A stretch of DNA of 64,000 nucleotides from Clostridia bacterium. GTDB lineage: Bacteria > Bacillota > Clostridia > Oscillospirales > Acutalibacteraceae. Below are positions 1 through 8,247 of this stretch, one piece after another; position 1 is the first letter of the stretch, and the number at the start of each line of letters is the position of its first letter. A program made the position numbers and the translations under genes. Under the pieces are notes generated by a model. That model was given only the letters and a program-made list of their open reading frames with translations, did not search any database and was not told the origin of the DNA. The stretch spans positions 18,375-82,374 of the forward strand of contig JAFQOT010000011.1 in the NCBI GenBank assembly GCA_017403065.1, read 5' to 3'.

Positions 1-50
1 AATCTTTGTTTATATTATAAAAACTTTTAGTTAATATATAATAATTTATC

Positions 51-79
51 TTGAAAATTTTATTATAATATTGTACAAT
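51..79 (+). promoter_or_regulatory. Sigma-A promoter of pgi
   Basis: TTGAAA at 51-56 and TACAAT at 74-79 are separated by 17 bp, 30 nt before the start codon of pgi. Transcription would begin near 86. No operator-like repeat is evident. Confidence 0.6.
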
Positions 80-108
80 AAGGACAGAAGTTAATCGGAG
101 GTCAAAAA

Positions 109-1449
109 ATGGCAGTTAAGCTAAATTTTTCCTATGCATCTGACTTTTTAAGAGAAAACGACCTTAAGGGTCTTGAAGCTCAGGTTGCACAGGCGCACAA
201 AATTTTAAAGGATAAATCAGGACTTGGTAATGATTTCTTAGGTTGGGTTAATTTACCCAACGATTATGATAAAGAGGAATTTGATAGAATTAAAAAAGCC
301 GCAGCTAAAATTCGTCAGGATACTGATGTGCTAATAGTTATCGGAATAGGCGGGTCATATTTAGGAGCTCGCGCCGCTATTGAATTTCTTAAAGGACCTT
401 ATTATAATTCTTTCAGAAAAGACGCACCTGAAATTTACTTTGCGGGCAATAGCATAAGCGGTTCTTATCTTGCAGATATGCTAAAGCTTTGTGAGGGTAA
501 AAGGGTTTCTGTAAATATTATTTCTAAATCGGGTACAACTACCGAGCCTGCCGTAGCTTTCAGAGTATTCAGAAAATATTTAGAGGAGCAATACGGCGAG
601 CAAGAGGCTGCAAAGCGTATTTATTGCACCACAGACAAAGCAAGGGGCACTCTTAAGGCTTTGGCTGACGAAAAGGGATATGAGTGTTTTGTAGTACCTG
701 ATGATGTAGGCGGCCGTTTTTCAGTTCTTACTGCAGTGGGTCTTTTACCTATTGCCGCTGCAGGCGCTGATATTGATAAGCTTATGCAGGGCGCCGCTAA
801 AGCAGCTACAGAGTTTAATAAAGAGGATATGTATAAAAACGACTGTTATTTATACGCTGCTTTACGCAATGCTTTTTACCGCAAGGGTAAATCGGTAGAG
901 CTTTTGGTAAGTTACGAGCCAAGATTTGCTTTAATGGCTGAATGGTTTAAGCAATTATTCGGCGAAAGCGAGGGCAAGGATAATAAGGGTCTGTTTCCTG
1001 CATCGGTTATATTTTCTACCGACCTTCATTCTATGGGTCAGTATGTACAGGACGGCAGCCGTATAATGTTTGAAACTGTTGTAAACTTCTGTGAGTCTGA
1101 AAATGATGTAGTTATCGAAAAAGAAGAAAACAACGGTGACGGACTTAATTTCTTGGCTGGAAAGACAATGTCCTTTGTTAATGAAAAGGCATTTGAGGGT
1201 ACGGTTTTAGCTCATACCGATGGGGGAGTACCTAACCTTGTAATAAATGTTGATAAGGCTGACGAGGAGAATTTAGGCCAGCTTATCTATTTCTTCGAAA
1301 AGGCATGCGCAATTTCGGGTTATATTTTAGGTGTTAATCCCTTCGACCAACCCGGTGTTGAAAGCTATAAGAAAAATATGTTTGCTCTTTTAGGCAAGCC
1401 TGGATTTGAAGCGCAGAGGGCTGAATTAGAGGCAAGACTTAATAAATAA
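109..1449 (+). CDS. pgi: Glucose-6-phosphate isomerase
   Basis: Interconverts glucose 6-phosphate and fructose 6-phosphate in the cytoplasm, linking glycolysis, gluconeogenesis and sugar-nucleotide synthesis. The 446-residue product has the usual Firmicutes length. It shows the sugar-isomerase fold signatures: [13 protein letters not shown] near residues 79-91, the phosphate-binding [10 protein letters not shown] near 140, the [15 protein letters not shown] family signature near 200, and a C-terminal [10 protein letters not shown] stretch. The start is fixed by GGAGGTC seven bases upstream of the ATG. It is monocistronic or leads into the small P-loop gene 59 bp downstream. Identification is secure. 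Confidence 0.96.
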   Translation: MAVKLNFSYASDFLRENDLKGLEAQVAQAHKILKDKSGLGNDFLGWVNLPNDYDKEEFDRIKKAAAKIRQDTDVLIVIGIGGSYLGARAAIEFLKGPYYNSFRKDAPEIYFAGNSISGSYLADMLKLCEGKRVSVNIISKSGTTTEPAVAFRVFRKYLEEQYGEQEAAKRIYCTTDKARGTLKALADEKGYECFVVPDDVGGRFSVLTAVGLLPIAAAGADIDKLMQGAAKAATEFNKEDMYKNDCYLYAALRNAFYRKGKSVELLVSYEPRFALMAEWFKQLFGESEGKDNKGLFPASVIFSTDLHSMGQYVQDGSRIMFETVVNFCESENDVVIEKEENNGDGLNFLAGKTMSFVNEKAFEGTVLAHTDGGVPNLVINVDKADEENLGQLIYFFEKACAISGYILGVNPFDQPGVESYKKNMFALLGKPGFEAQRAELEARLNK

Positions 1450-1508
1450 TTAAAAAAACAGAAATTACTGCTTTCGGGCAGAAATAATATATCAAGGAGC
1501 TGTTACAA

Positions 1509-1916
1509 ATGATTAAACTTATTATTGGTAAAAAGGGTTCTGGCAAAACTAAAAAATTAGTTGACATGGTTAATGAAGCTACCCAAAAAAGTTTAGGCAA
1601 CGTTGTTTGCATCGAAAAAGGCGACACATTAACATACTCTGTTACACATAAAGCACGTCTTATTGATTCTGAAGATTATGGTATTTCAGGCTATAATGAA
1701 TATTATGGTATGGTATGCGGAATTAAAGCAGGAAACCACGATGTAACACACATTTTCGGTGATGCTACACTTCGTATAGGTACCCGTAATTATGATGAGT
1801 TGGTTACTTTCTTAGAAAGAATTGCTAAAATAGAAGATATTGAATTTTTATTCACTATTTCTGCTGATAAGGAAGAGCTTCCTAAAAAGCTTTTCGACAT
1901 TGCTGAGATTTGCTAA
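1509..1916 (+). CDS. Small P-loop NTP-binding protein of unknown function
   Basis: A 135-residue soluble protein beginning with a textbook Walker A motif (GKKGSGKT, residues 7-14). The rest does not match a family I can name. A hydrophobic stretch near residues 108-117 (IEDIEFLFTIS) could serve as a Walker-B-like strand. There is no signal peptide or membrane segment. An AAGGAG site sits nine bases before the ATG, and a strong intrinsic terminator follows. Position between pgi and the DUF951-prfA group gives no functional hint. It resembles short conserved clostridial ATP-binding proteins of unknown role; any function would be a guess. Confidence 0.75.
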   Translation: MIKLIIGKKGSGKTKKLVDMVNEATQKSLGNVVCIEKGDTLTYSVTHKARLIDSEDYGISGYNEYYGMVCGIKAGNHDVTHIFGDATLRIGTRNYDELVTFLERIAKIEDIEFLFTISADKEELPKKLFDIAEIC

Positions 1917-1933
1917 TATTAAATTTATTATTA

Positions 1934-1964
1934 GGGACTGTGTTTAAAGCACAGTCCCTTTTTT
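1934..1964 (+). terminator. Intrinsic terminator after the P-loop gene
   Basis: A perfect 9-bp stem (GGGACTGTG at 1934-1942 with CACAGTCCC at 1950-1958), a 7-nt loop and a run of six T. Confidence 0.9.
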
Positions 1965-1969
1965 AATTC

Positions 1970-1998
1970 TTGCCTTTATTGGAAAAATGTTATATAAT
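1970..1998 (+). promoter_or_regulatory. Sigma-A promoter of the DUF951-prfA operon
   Basis: TTGCCT at 1970-1975 and TATAAT at 1993-1998 with a 17-bp spacer. It lies just after the preceding terminator and 80 nt before the DUF951 start. Confidence 0.6.
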
Positions 1999-2077
1999 AA
2001 AGTGTTCAATTATATATAGTGAAAAATAATGCCTTAAAATAAAGAGTGTTGTTTTTTGCGCTTAACGGAGGCAAACT

Positions 2078-2263
2078 ATGGATATTCAGGTAGGGGATAA
2101 GCTTTTAATGAAAAAAAAGCACCCTTGCGGAGCTGAAATATTTACCGTTACCCGTGTTGGAATGGACTTTAAGCTTCGCTGTGACGGTTGCGGTCACGAA
2201 ATAATGATTCCTCGAAAAAAAGCCGAAAAGTCTTTAAAAAAAATTATAAAAAAGGCGGAATAA
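2078..2263 (+). CDS. DUF951 family protein
   Basis: A 61-residue basic protein matching the DUF951 pattern: an N-terminal VGD-x-LLMKKKHPCG segment, then a central RCDGCGHEIMIPR zinc-knuckle-like segment and a lysine-rich tail. The cysteines at about residues 18, 32 and 35 suggest metal or nucleic-acid contact, but no function is established for the family. GGAGG lies seven bases before the ATG. It is first in an operon with prfA, tsaC, coaE and an aminopeptidase; its stop is six bases from the prfA start, and the prfA ribosome site lies inside its 3' end. Confidence 0.85.
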   Translation: MDIQVGDKLLMKKKHPCGAEIFTVTRVGMDFKLRCDGCGHEIMIPRKKAEKSLKKIIKKAE

Positions 2264-2269
2264 ATACAA

Positions 2270-3346
2270 ATGTTTGATAAATTAGAATCAGTTGTTAACA
2301 GATATGACCTTATTGCTATACAGCTTTCACAACCTGATGTTGTTTCAGATAATGAGCTTTTCAGAAAGCTTATGAAGGAGCACAGCGAGCTTACGCCTAT
2401 TGTTGAAAAATACCGTGAGTATGCAGATGCGAAGGAAAGCGAGCGTCAGGCTCTTGAAATTTTAGCAGAGGCAAATCTTGATAAAGAGCTTAAGGAGCTT
2501 GCCGAGGAAGAGCTAAAGGAAGCAAAGGAGAATATTTCCTTGTTTTCCGACCAGCTTAAAATACTTCTTTTGCCTAAAGACCCTAATGACGATAAAAACG
2601 TAATTGTTGAAATCCGTGGCGGCGCAGGTGGTGAAGAGGCGGCATTGTTTGCAGGCACTCTGTACCGTATGTATTCTATGTATTCTGAAAGCAGACGTTG
2701 GACTGTTGAGGTTTTAAATGCAAACGAAACCGAGCTTGGCGGTTATAAGGAAATCAGCTTTATGATTGAGGGCGAGGGGGCATATTCACGCTTTAAATAC
2801 GAGAGTGGTGTTCACCGTGTTCAGCGAGTTCCTGATACCGAAACTCAGGGACGTATTCATACTTCAACAGTTACAGTTGCAGTGCTTCCAGAAGCCGAGG
2901 ATGTAGAGCTTGAAATTAACCCTGCCGACCTTAAAATCGATACCTTCCGTTCATCAGGTGCAGGCGGTCAGCATATCAATAAAACCTCTTCTGCTATTCG
3001 TGTTACCCATATTCCTACAGGAACGGTGGTTGAATGTCAGGACGAAAGAAGCCAGTTTAAAAACAAGGATAAGGCTTTGAAAATTTTGCGCTCACGCTTG
3101 TTGGATGAGAAACAAAGAGAACACGACGAGGCAATAGCCTCTGACAGAAAGGCTCAGGTAGGAACGGGCGACCGCAGTGAAAGAATACGCACTTATAACT
3201 ACCCTCAGGGCAGAATTACCGACCATCGTATAGGACTTACTTTATACAAATTAGATCAGGTTTTAAACGGTGATTTAGATGATGTTGTAGACCCTCTTAT
3301 CACACACTACCGTACCGAAGCCTTAAACGCTCAGGAGCAGGAATAA
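2270..3346 (+). CDS. prfA: Peptide chain release factor 1
   Basis: Recognises UAA and UAG in the ribosomal A site and triggers peptide release. The 358-residue length is standard for RF1. The peptidyl-tRNA hydrolysis motif GGQ is present in [14 protein letters not shown] near residues 228-241, and the family's stop-codon recognition PxT-type region precedes it near [14 protein letters not shown]. It is translationally coupled to the upstream DUF951 gene, and its TAA shares one base with the tsaC ATG. The RF-methyltransferase gene prmC, often next to prfA, is not found here. Confidence 0.96.
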   Translation: MFDKLESVVNRYDLIAIQLSQPDVVSDNELFRKLMKEHSELTPIVEKYREYADAKESERQALEILAEANLDKELKELAEEELKEAKENISLFSDQLKILLLPKDPNDDKNVIVEIRGGAGGEEAALFAGTLYRMYSMYSESRRWTVEVLNANETELGGYKEISFMIEGEGAYSRFKYESGVHRVQRVPDTETQGRIHTSTVTVAVLPEAEDVELEINPADLKIDTFRSSGAGGQHINKTSSAIRVTHIPTGTVVECQDERSQFKNKDKALKILRSRLLDEKQREHDEAIASDRKAQVGTGDRSERIRTYNYPQGRITDHRIGLTLYKLDQVLNGDLDDVVDPLITHYRTEALNAQEQE

Positions 3347-4368
3347 TGATTACCCAAAAGCTACAAATATCTTCGGATGAATATGCTAAGACTGTTGAAC
3401 GGGCAGCAGAAATTTTAAAAAAGGGCGGAATAGTGGCTATTCCTACCGAAACGGTTTACGGACTTGCAGCATCTGCCTTGGATTCTAAGGCTATAAATAA
3501 TGTTTTTAAAGCAAAGGGCAGACCGCAGGATAATCCTTTGATTGTTCATATTTCAAACACCGAAATGTTGAAACAACTGGTGACCGATATTCCCAAGCAA
3601 GCCCAAGCCCTTGCCCAAAAATTTTGGCCCGGACCGCTTACTTTGGTTTTGAATTCTTCAAAAAAAGTGGCGAAAGAGGTTTCGGCAGGACTTGATACCT
3701 TAGCTGTGAGAATGCCCAATCATAAAACAGCTCTTGATATTATAGAAAAAAGCGGCTTGCCTTTGGCGGCGCCTTCGGCAAATACTTCGGGTAAACCCAG
3801 TCCAACCTCGCCGTTTTATGTTGAAAATGATTTAGATGGAAAAATCGACGCTATAGTATATGACGGTGAATGCTGTGTGGGTGTAGAGTCAACCGTAGTT
3901 TCCTTTTGTACTAATCCGCCTCGACTCTTGCGTCCTGGGGCTGTAACGGCAGAGCAGTTAAGAGAGATTATTCCTGATATAATTGTTGACAAGGCGGTTT
4001 TACAAGAGCCTAAGAGCGATGAGAGGGTTGAGTCTCCAGGAATGAAATACAAGCATTACGCGCCAAAAACGGAAAGCTATCTGGTAGAGGGTGACAGTAG
4101 TTTTTTTGCAGAATTTGTGAATAAACAAGAAAATGCGGCAGCCTTGATATTTGAAGAGGAAAAGGATTTAATAACCATACCTAAATTAGTTTACGGACGG
4201 TCAGAGGATGAGTCTACATTAGCCAAAGAGGTTTTTTCCTGTCTTCGCAAGGTAGATGATTTAGAGGCAGAAAAGGTATATATTCACGCCCCATCTAAAA
4301 ACGGGGTAGGCTTGGCTGTTTATAACCGTTTAATCAGGGCATCTGCATTCAGGGTGATAAAGCTATGA
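3346..4368 (+). CDS. tsaC: L-threonylcarbamoyladenylate synthase (Sua5/YwlC type)
   Basis: Makes threonylcarbamoyl-AMP from threonine, bicarbonate and ATP, the first step of tRNA t6A37 synthesis. The 340 residues comprise the YrdC-type catalytic domain (about residues 15-210, with the KGGIVAIPTETVYGLAASA start, PLAAPSANTSGKPSPTS and the LLRPGAVT end) followed by the C-terminal Sua5 domain, so this is the long Sua5 form. Start and stop overlap both neighbours (prfA by one base, coaE by four), indicating coupling. Partner genes tsaE and tsaB lie at 11.4-12.6 kb. Confidence 0.95.
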   Translation: MITQKLQISSDEYAKTVERAAEILKKGGIVAIPTETVYGLAASALDSKAINNVFKAKGRPQDNPLIVHISNTEMLKQLVTDIPKQAQALAQKFWPGPLTLVLNSSKKVAKEVSAGLDTLAVRMPNHKTALDIIEKSGLPLAAPSANTSGKPSPTSPFYVENDLDGKIDAIVYDGECCVGVESTVVSFCTNPPRLLRPGAVTAEQLREIIPDIIVDKAVLQEPKSDERVESPGMKYKHYAPKTESYLVEGDSSFFAEFVNKQENAAALIFEEEKDLITIPKLVYGRSEDESTLAKEVFSCLRKVDDLEAEKVYIHAPSKNGVGLAVYNRLIRASAFRVIKL

Positions 4369-4946
4369 AAAAAGTGATTATAGGACTTACAGGGCCTACA
4401 GGCTCGGGCAAAAGCTCGGTTAGTGTTGTGGCAGAAAAATTAGGGTTTAAAATAATAAACTGTGACAGCATTGCCCGCAAGGCTACTGAAAAAGGGACAC
4501 AGGGATTAAAGGCGTTATGCGACGCATTTGGCGAGGATATTTTAAATACCGACGGCACATTAAACCGAGGAAAATTGGCAAAAAAAGCATTTAAAAATGC
4601 TGAAAGCACCAAGCTTTTAAACAGTACAATATTACCTTATATAGTTTCCCTTGTAAAAGAGGAGATGGATGCAGAAAGAATTTTGTTAGACGCGCCTACT
4701 CTTTTTGAAAGCGGGATTGACAGTATGTGTAATGCCACAGTTGCTGTTTTGGCTGATACACAAACACGGCTTAAACGTATTATAAGCAGGGATAATATTG
4801 ATATTCAAAGCGCGATTTTGCGTATAAATGCAGGAAAAGGCGACGATTTTTATAAAGAAAATGCAGATTATATTATCTATAATAATACTACGCCTGATGA
4901 CTTAAATACTCAGTTTGAGGAAATAATACTTAATATATTAAAATAG
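4365..4946 (+). CDS. coaE: Dephospho-CoA kinase
   Basis: Catalyses the last step of coenzyme A synthesis, phosphorylating the 3' hydroxyl of dephospho-CoA. The 193-residue product starts with a P-loop (GPTGSGKS, residues 10-17), has the NCDSIARKAT substrate segment and the LDAPTLFESG motif near residue 101. Its ATG overlaps the tsaC stop by four bases. The C-terminal region (DYIIYNN) is typical of the family. Length and motifs are normal. Confidence 0.94.
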   Translation: MKKVIIGLTGPTGSGKSSVSVVAEKLGFKIINCDSIARKATEKGTQGLKALCDAFGEDILNTDGTLNRGKLAKKAFKNAESTKLLNSTILPYIVSLVKEEMDAERILLDAPTLFESGIDSMCNATVAVLADTQTRLKRIISRDNIDIQSAILRINAGKGDDFYKENADYIIYNNTTPDDLNTQFEEIILNILK

Positions 4947-4958
4947 GAGGATGATGGT

Positions 4959-6356
4959 ATGTCAGAAAAATCTATGGCTCAACAGCTTAAGGAAAAGCTT
5001 TTTTCAAAATCAAAAAACGGACGTCTTACCGCAAGTCAGGAAACACTTTCTAAGGCAGAGGAATACTGTCAAGGCTACAAAAGCTTTTTAGACAATGCTA
5101 AAACCGAGCGTGAAGCTGTAAAGGCGGCTATTGAGTTGGCTGAGAAAAAAGGCTTTGTTGAATTTATAATAGGCAATAAATATAAAAGCGGCGACAAGGT
5201 TTATATAAACAACAGGGGCAAATCGGTAGCCTTTGCCGTTATCGGCAAGGAGCCGGTGGAAAAGGGTATCAATATTACTGCCGCTCATATAGATTCACCC
5301 CGTCTTGATTTAAAACCTAATCCTTTGTACGAAGAACTTGAATTGGCGTTGTTTAAAACCCATTATTACGGTGGCATTAAAAAATATCAGTGGACTGCAA
5401 TTCCTTTAAGTCTGCACGGTGTATTTGCTCTTAAGGATGGCAGCGTTAAAGAGGTTTGCATAGGCGAAAATGATGATGAGCCTAAATTTGTTATAAATGA
5501 TTTACTTCCTCATTTAGCCCAAGAGCAAAGCAAGCGTACCTTAAATGAGGGTATTAAGGGTGAGGAGTTAAACGTTTTAATTGGCAGTCATCCCTTTAGA
5601 GATGATAAGGGAAGCGAGCTTGTAAAACTTAATATTTTACAGCTTTTAAACGAAAAGTATTCTATTACAGAAAGCGATTTTCTTTCAGCCGAGCTTGAAA
5701 TGGTACCGGCAAGCAAGGCCTGTGATATAGGCTTTGACCGTACTATGATAGGCGCATACGGTCAGGATGACCGAGTTTGCGCATATCCTGCTCTTACAGC
5801 TATTTTAGATGTAGAAAATCCTGAAAAAACCGCCCTTGCCATACTTGCTGATAAGGAAGAGGTTGGCTCTATGGGAAATACAGGTCTTGAGTCGGATTTC
5901 TTACGTTATATTGTAGGAGATTTAGCTAAAATGCAAAACGGTGACGGTACTGTAGCTCTTAGAAATTCCAAATGTCTTTCTGCCGATGTTAATGCGGCAA
6001 CCGACCCCACATTTCAGGAGGTTATGGAAAAAAGAAATGCTTCCTTCCTGAATTACGGCGTAGTGATTACCAAGTATACAGGGTCACGCGGTAAAGCGGG
6101 CACTTCGGACGCTTCTGCAGAGTATGTTGCAGGTATCAGAAATATGTTAGATAATGCAGGCATTATTTGGCAGTCGGGTGAGCTTGGCAGAGTGGATTTA
6201 GGCGGTGGCGGAACGGTTGCTCAGTATATCGCTAATTTAGGTGTAGACGTGGTTGATTTGGGAGTTCCTGTTCTTTCGATGCACGCGCCTTTTGAAACAA
6301 CCGCTAAATTAGATGTATATATGTGCTACAGAGCAATGTATGAATTTATGAAATAA
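4959..6356 (+). CDS. M18 family aminopeptidase
   Basis: A dizinc cytoplasmic aminopeptidase of 465 residues, the usual size for clostridial M18 enzymes that remove N-terminal residues from peptides. The metal and active-site segments are visible: TAAHIDSPRLDL (His/Asp ligand and base), LADKEEVGSMGN (catalytic Glu pair), SADVNAATDP (Asp ligand) and VPVLSMHAPFE (final His). GGAGG with a short spacer precedes the ATG. It closes the DUF951-prfA-tsaC-coaE operon and is followed by an imperfect terminator. The exact substrate preference (acidic or broad) cannot be read from sequence. Confidence 0.93.
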   Translation: MSEKSMAQQLKEKLFSKSKNGRLTASQETLSKAEEYCQGYKSFLDNAKTEREAVKAAIELAEKKGFVEFIIGNKYKSGDKVYINNRGKSVAFAVIGKEPVEKGINITAAHIDSPRLDLKPNPLYEELELALFKTHYYGGIKKYQWTAIPLSLHGVFALKDGSVKEVCIGENDDEPKFVINDLLPHLAQEQSKRTLNEGIKGEELNVLIGSHPFRDDKGSELVKLNILQLLNEKYSITESDFLSAELEMVPASKACDIGFDRTMIGAYGQDDRVCAYPALTAILDVENPEKTALAILADKEEVGSMGNTGLESDFLRYIVGDLAKMQNGDGTVALRNSKCLSADVNAATDPTFQEVMEKRNASFLNYGVVITKYTGSRGKAGTSDASAEYVAGIRNMLDNAGIIWQSGELGRVDLGGGGTVAQYIANLGVDVVDLGVPVLSMHAPFETTAKLDVYMCYRAMYEFMK

Positions 6357-6376
6357 ATCAATATATGTATATAGTT

Positions 6377-6418
6377 AAAACCGCTGGTTAGGGTATTTCC
6401 TGATCAGTGGTTTTCTTG
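6377..6418 (+). terminator. Probable terminator after the M18 aminopeptidase gene
   Basis: AAAACCGCTG at 6377-6386 pairs with CAGTGGTTTT at 6405-6414, with one G-T pair. The loop is long (18 nt) and the T tract short, so it is weaker than the other terminators here. Confidence 0.6.
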
Positions 6419-6433
6419 TAAAGTTAGTAAAAA

Positions 6434-6468
6434 GTCGTTTTATAGCATTTATGTGTTGATAAAACGAC
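6434..6468. promoter_or_regulatory. 10-bp inverted repeat overlapping the -35 box
   Basis: GTCGTTTTAT at 6434-6443 and ATAAAACGAC at 6459-6468 form a perfect inverted repeat with a 15-nt spacer. The right arm covers most of the -35 hexamer of the citrate operon promoter, so a bound protein could affect polymerase. Which factor would bind is unknown. Confidence 0.5.
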
Positions 6469-6484
6469 AGAATAAAGGTATAAT
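6456..6484 (+). promoter_or_regulatory. Sigma-A promoter of the citrate operon
   Basis: TTGATA at 6456-6461 and a consensus TATAAT at 6479-6484 are 17 bp apart. The predicted start near 6491 lies inside the palindrome at 6478-6499. This placement rules out translation from codons upstream of 6491. Confidence 0.85.
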
Positions 6485-6499
6485 TGTATACAATTATAC
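6478..6499. promoter_or_regulatory. 22-bp palindromic operator, probably for the GntR/FCD regulator
   Basis: A perfect 22-bp palindrome centred on TGTATACA. Its core ATTGTATACAAT (6483-6494) matches the GTnnnAC-type operators of the FadR/FCD branch of the GntR family. It covers the -10 box and the transcription start, and ends one base before the ribosome-binding site. The adjacent second gene of the operon encodes exactly such a regulator, so autorepression is the simple inference. Confidence 0.75.
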
Positions 6500-6512
6500 A
6501 AGGGGTGATACT

Positions 6513-7601
6513 ATGTTAGAACTTTCCAATTCTACTAATTTACTTGAACAAAAAACCTATAAGTATTCACTGCAGGATATTGCTGAGCCTAATTTATATA
6601 GAGAGTTATATTCTTATGACGATATACCAAAGATTTCATTTAACCACAGGCGCGTGCCAATGGGTATGCCTAAGGATATCTGGATAACTGATACTTCCTT
6701 ATGTGACGGTCAGCAGTCGGTTGAGCCGTACACTGTAAAGCAGATAGTAGATCTGTATAAATTGATGTCAAAGCTTGGCGGTCCTTACGGAATAATCCGC
6801 CAGACTGAATTTTTTGTTTATAGCAAAAAGGATAGGGAAGCTGTGGCAAAATGTCAGGAATTAGGTCTTAAATTCCCTGAAATTACAACCTGGATAAGAG
6901 CTAATAAAGAGGATTTTAAACTTGTTAAGGATTTAGGCATAAAAGAAACAGGTATTTTGGTTTCTTGCAGCGACTATCATATTTTTAAAAAGCTTAAGAT
7001 GACAAGAAAACAGGCTATGGATACATATCTTTCTGCTGTTGCCAATGCTTCTACAGCATGGCTTTACGGCGCTTCGGCTGTTAACTGTTCTTTATTAGGA
7101 ATCGGCGAGCGCACAGGTAATATACCACTTGAGGCAATGATAATGGAATATGCTTCCTTAAGAGGCTCTTTAGACGGAATGGACACCTGCGTTATTACAG
7201 AAATTGCCGATTATTTTAAAAATGAAATAGGCTATGAAATTCCTTTGATGACACCCTTTGTGGGCAAGAATTTTAATGTGACCCGCGCGGGTATTCACGC
7301 CGACGGTCTTTTAAAGGATGAAGAAATTTATAATATTTTCAATACCGACAAATTGCTTAACCGCCCTGCCTCTGTTTCAATAGGTAAAGCCAGCGGTCTT
7401 GCAGGTATTGCTTATTGGATAAATAACAATTACCGTTTGCCAGAGGATAAAAAGGTGGACAAAAAGGACCCATTGGTTATAGCTTTGAAGGAATGGATTG
7501 ACGAGGAATACGAGGACGGCAGACAAACTACCCTTTCAAACGGAGAAATAGAAAAGAAAATAGAAGAATTTTCAGGAAACAGATTTAAAGGAGATAAATA
7601 A
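6513..7601 (+). CDS. Re-citrate synthase-like enzyme (isopropylmalate/homocitrate synthase family)
   Basis: A 362-residue protein of the DRE-TIM metallolyase family, related to the Re-face citrate synthase of Clostridium kluyveri. It would condense oxaloacetate with acetyl-CoA. The first-strand motif is ITDTSLCDGQQS rather than the usual D-x-R-D-G-x-Q, and TPFVGKNFNVTRAGIHADGL carries the family's metal-binding HAD. The neighbours aconitase and isocitrate dehydrogenase argue for citrate over homocitrate or isopropylmalate as product. I chose the ATG at 6513 because AGGGGTG lies five bases upstream; a longer reading would begin inside the promoter. The stop shares a base with the regulator start. 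Confidence 0.8.
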   Translation: MLELSNSTNLLEQKTYKYSLQDIAEPNLYRELYSYDDIPKISFNHRRVPMGMPKDIWITDTSLCDGQQSVEPYTVKQIVDLYKLMSKLGGPYGIIRQTEFFVYSKKDREAVAKCQELGLKFPEITTWIRANKEDFKLVKDLGIKETGILVSCSDYHIFKKLKMTRKQAMDTYLSAVANASTAWLYGASAVNCSLLGIGERTGNIPLEAMIMEYASLRGSLDGMDTCVITEIADYFKNEIGYEIPLMTPFVGKNFNVTRAGIHADGLLKDEEIYNIFNTDKLLNRPASVSIGKASGLAGIAYWINNNYRLPEDKKVDKKDPLVIALKEWIDEEYEDGRQTTLSNGEIEKKIEEFSGNRFKGDK

Positions 7602-8242
7602 TGATAGAGCATAAGACGGTATCTTTAGCTGATCAGGTTTTCGAGCATCTTGAAAGGGATATTTTAAGCGGAAAATACACAAAGGGTGAAATTTTAACAG
7701 AGTGTAGATTATGTAAGGAATTAGGGGTAAGCCGTACACCTATTCGGGAGGCTTTAAGAAGATTAGGTCAAGAGCATTTAATAGAAGAATCGGGCAAGGG
7801 CTCGGTAGTTGTTGGTATAACACAAAAGGATTTAGAGGATATTTTTCTTATCCGTGAAAGTCTTGAAAGCATTGTGGCTTCTCTTGCGGCAAAAAATCAT
7901 ACCCAAGAGCAGTTGTTAATACTTAAAGAGGCGTTGGATTTACAGGAATTTTATTTAAACAGACAAAATGCTGACCAAATAAGACTTATGGATAATAAAT
8001 TCCATAATGCAATTTATAAATTAAGCGGCAGTATGACTTTTTACGATGTTTTACTACCACTTCACAAAAAAGTGCAAAAATACAGAAAAGCTTCGGTTGA
8101 GGATAAAAATCGCGCAGTACATTCTGTAGAAGAGCATAGAAAGATTTATCAGGCTATTGCCGACAGGGATGCTGAAACAGCATCAAAATACGCTTCACAG
8201 CATGTTAAAAATGCTTATAAACATATAATAGGAAAGGAATAA
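7601..8242 (+). CDS. GntR family regulator, FadR/FCD subfamily
   Basis: A 213-residue transcription factor. The N-terminal winged helix (about residues 10-75) carries the GntR signature LCKELGVSRTPIREALRRL. The C-terminal all-helical FCD domain (about 85-205) has the D-n-FH metal/ligand segment (MDNKFHNAIYKLSGS) and a later VEEHRKIYQAIADRD with the second His cluster, so it probably senses a carboxylate such as citrate or 2-oxoglutarate bound through a metal. It is translationally coupled to the synthase gene and followed five bases later by aconitase. It probably binds the palindrome at 6478-6499. Confidence 0.9.
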   Translation: MIEHKTVSLADQVFEHLERDILSGKYTKGEILTECRLCKELGVSRTPIREALRRLGQEHLIEESGKGSVVVGITQKDLEDIFLIRESLESIVASLAAKNHTQEQLLILKEALDLQEFYLNRQNADQIRLMDNKFHNAIYKLSGSMTFYDVLLPLHKKVQKYRKASVEDKNRAVHSVEEHRKIYQAIADRDAETASKYASQHVKNAYKHIIGKE

Positions 8243-8247
8243 TTAAA

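Noticed and set aside
6453..6512. Upstream start for the Re-citrate synthase-like gene
   Set aside because: The extension lies on the -35/-10 boxes and palindromic operator, before the predicted transcription start.
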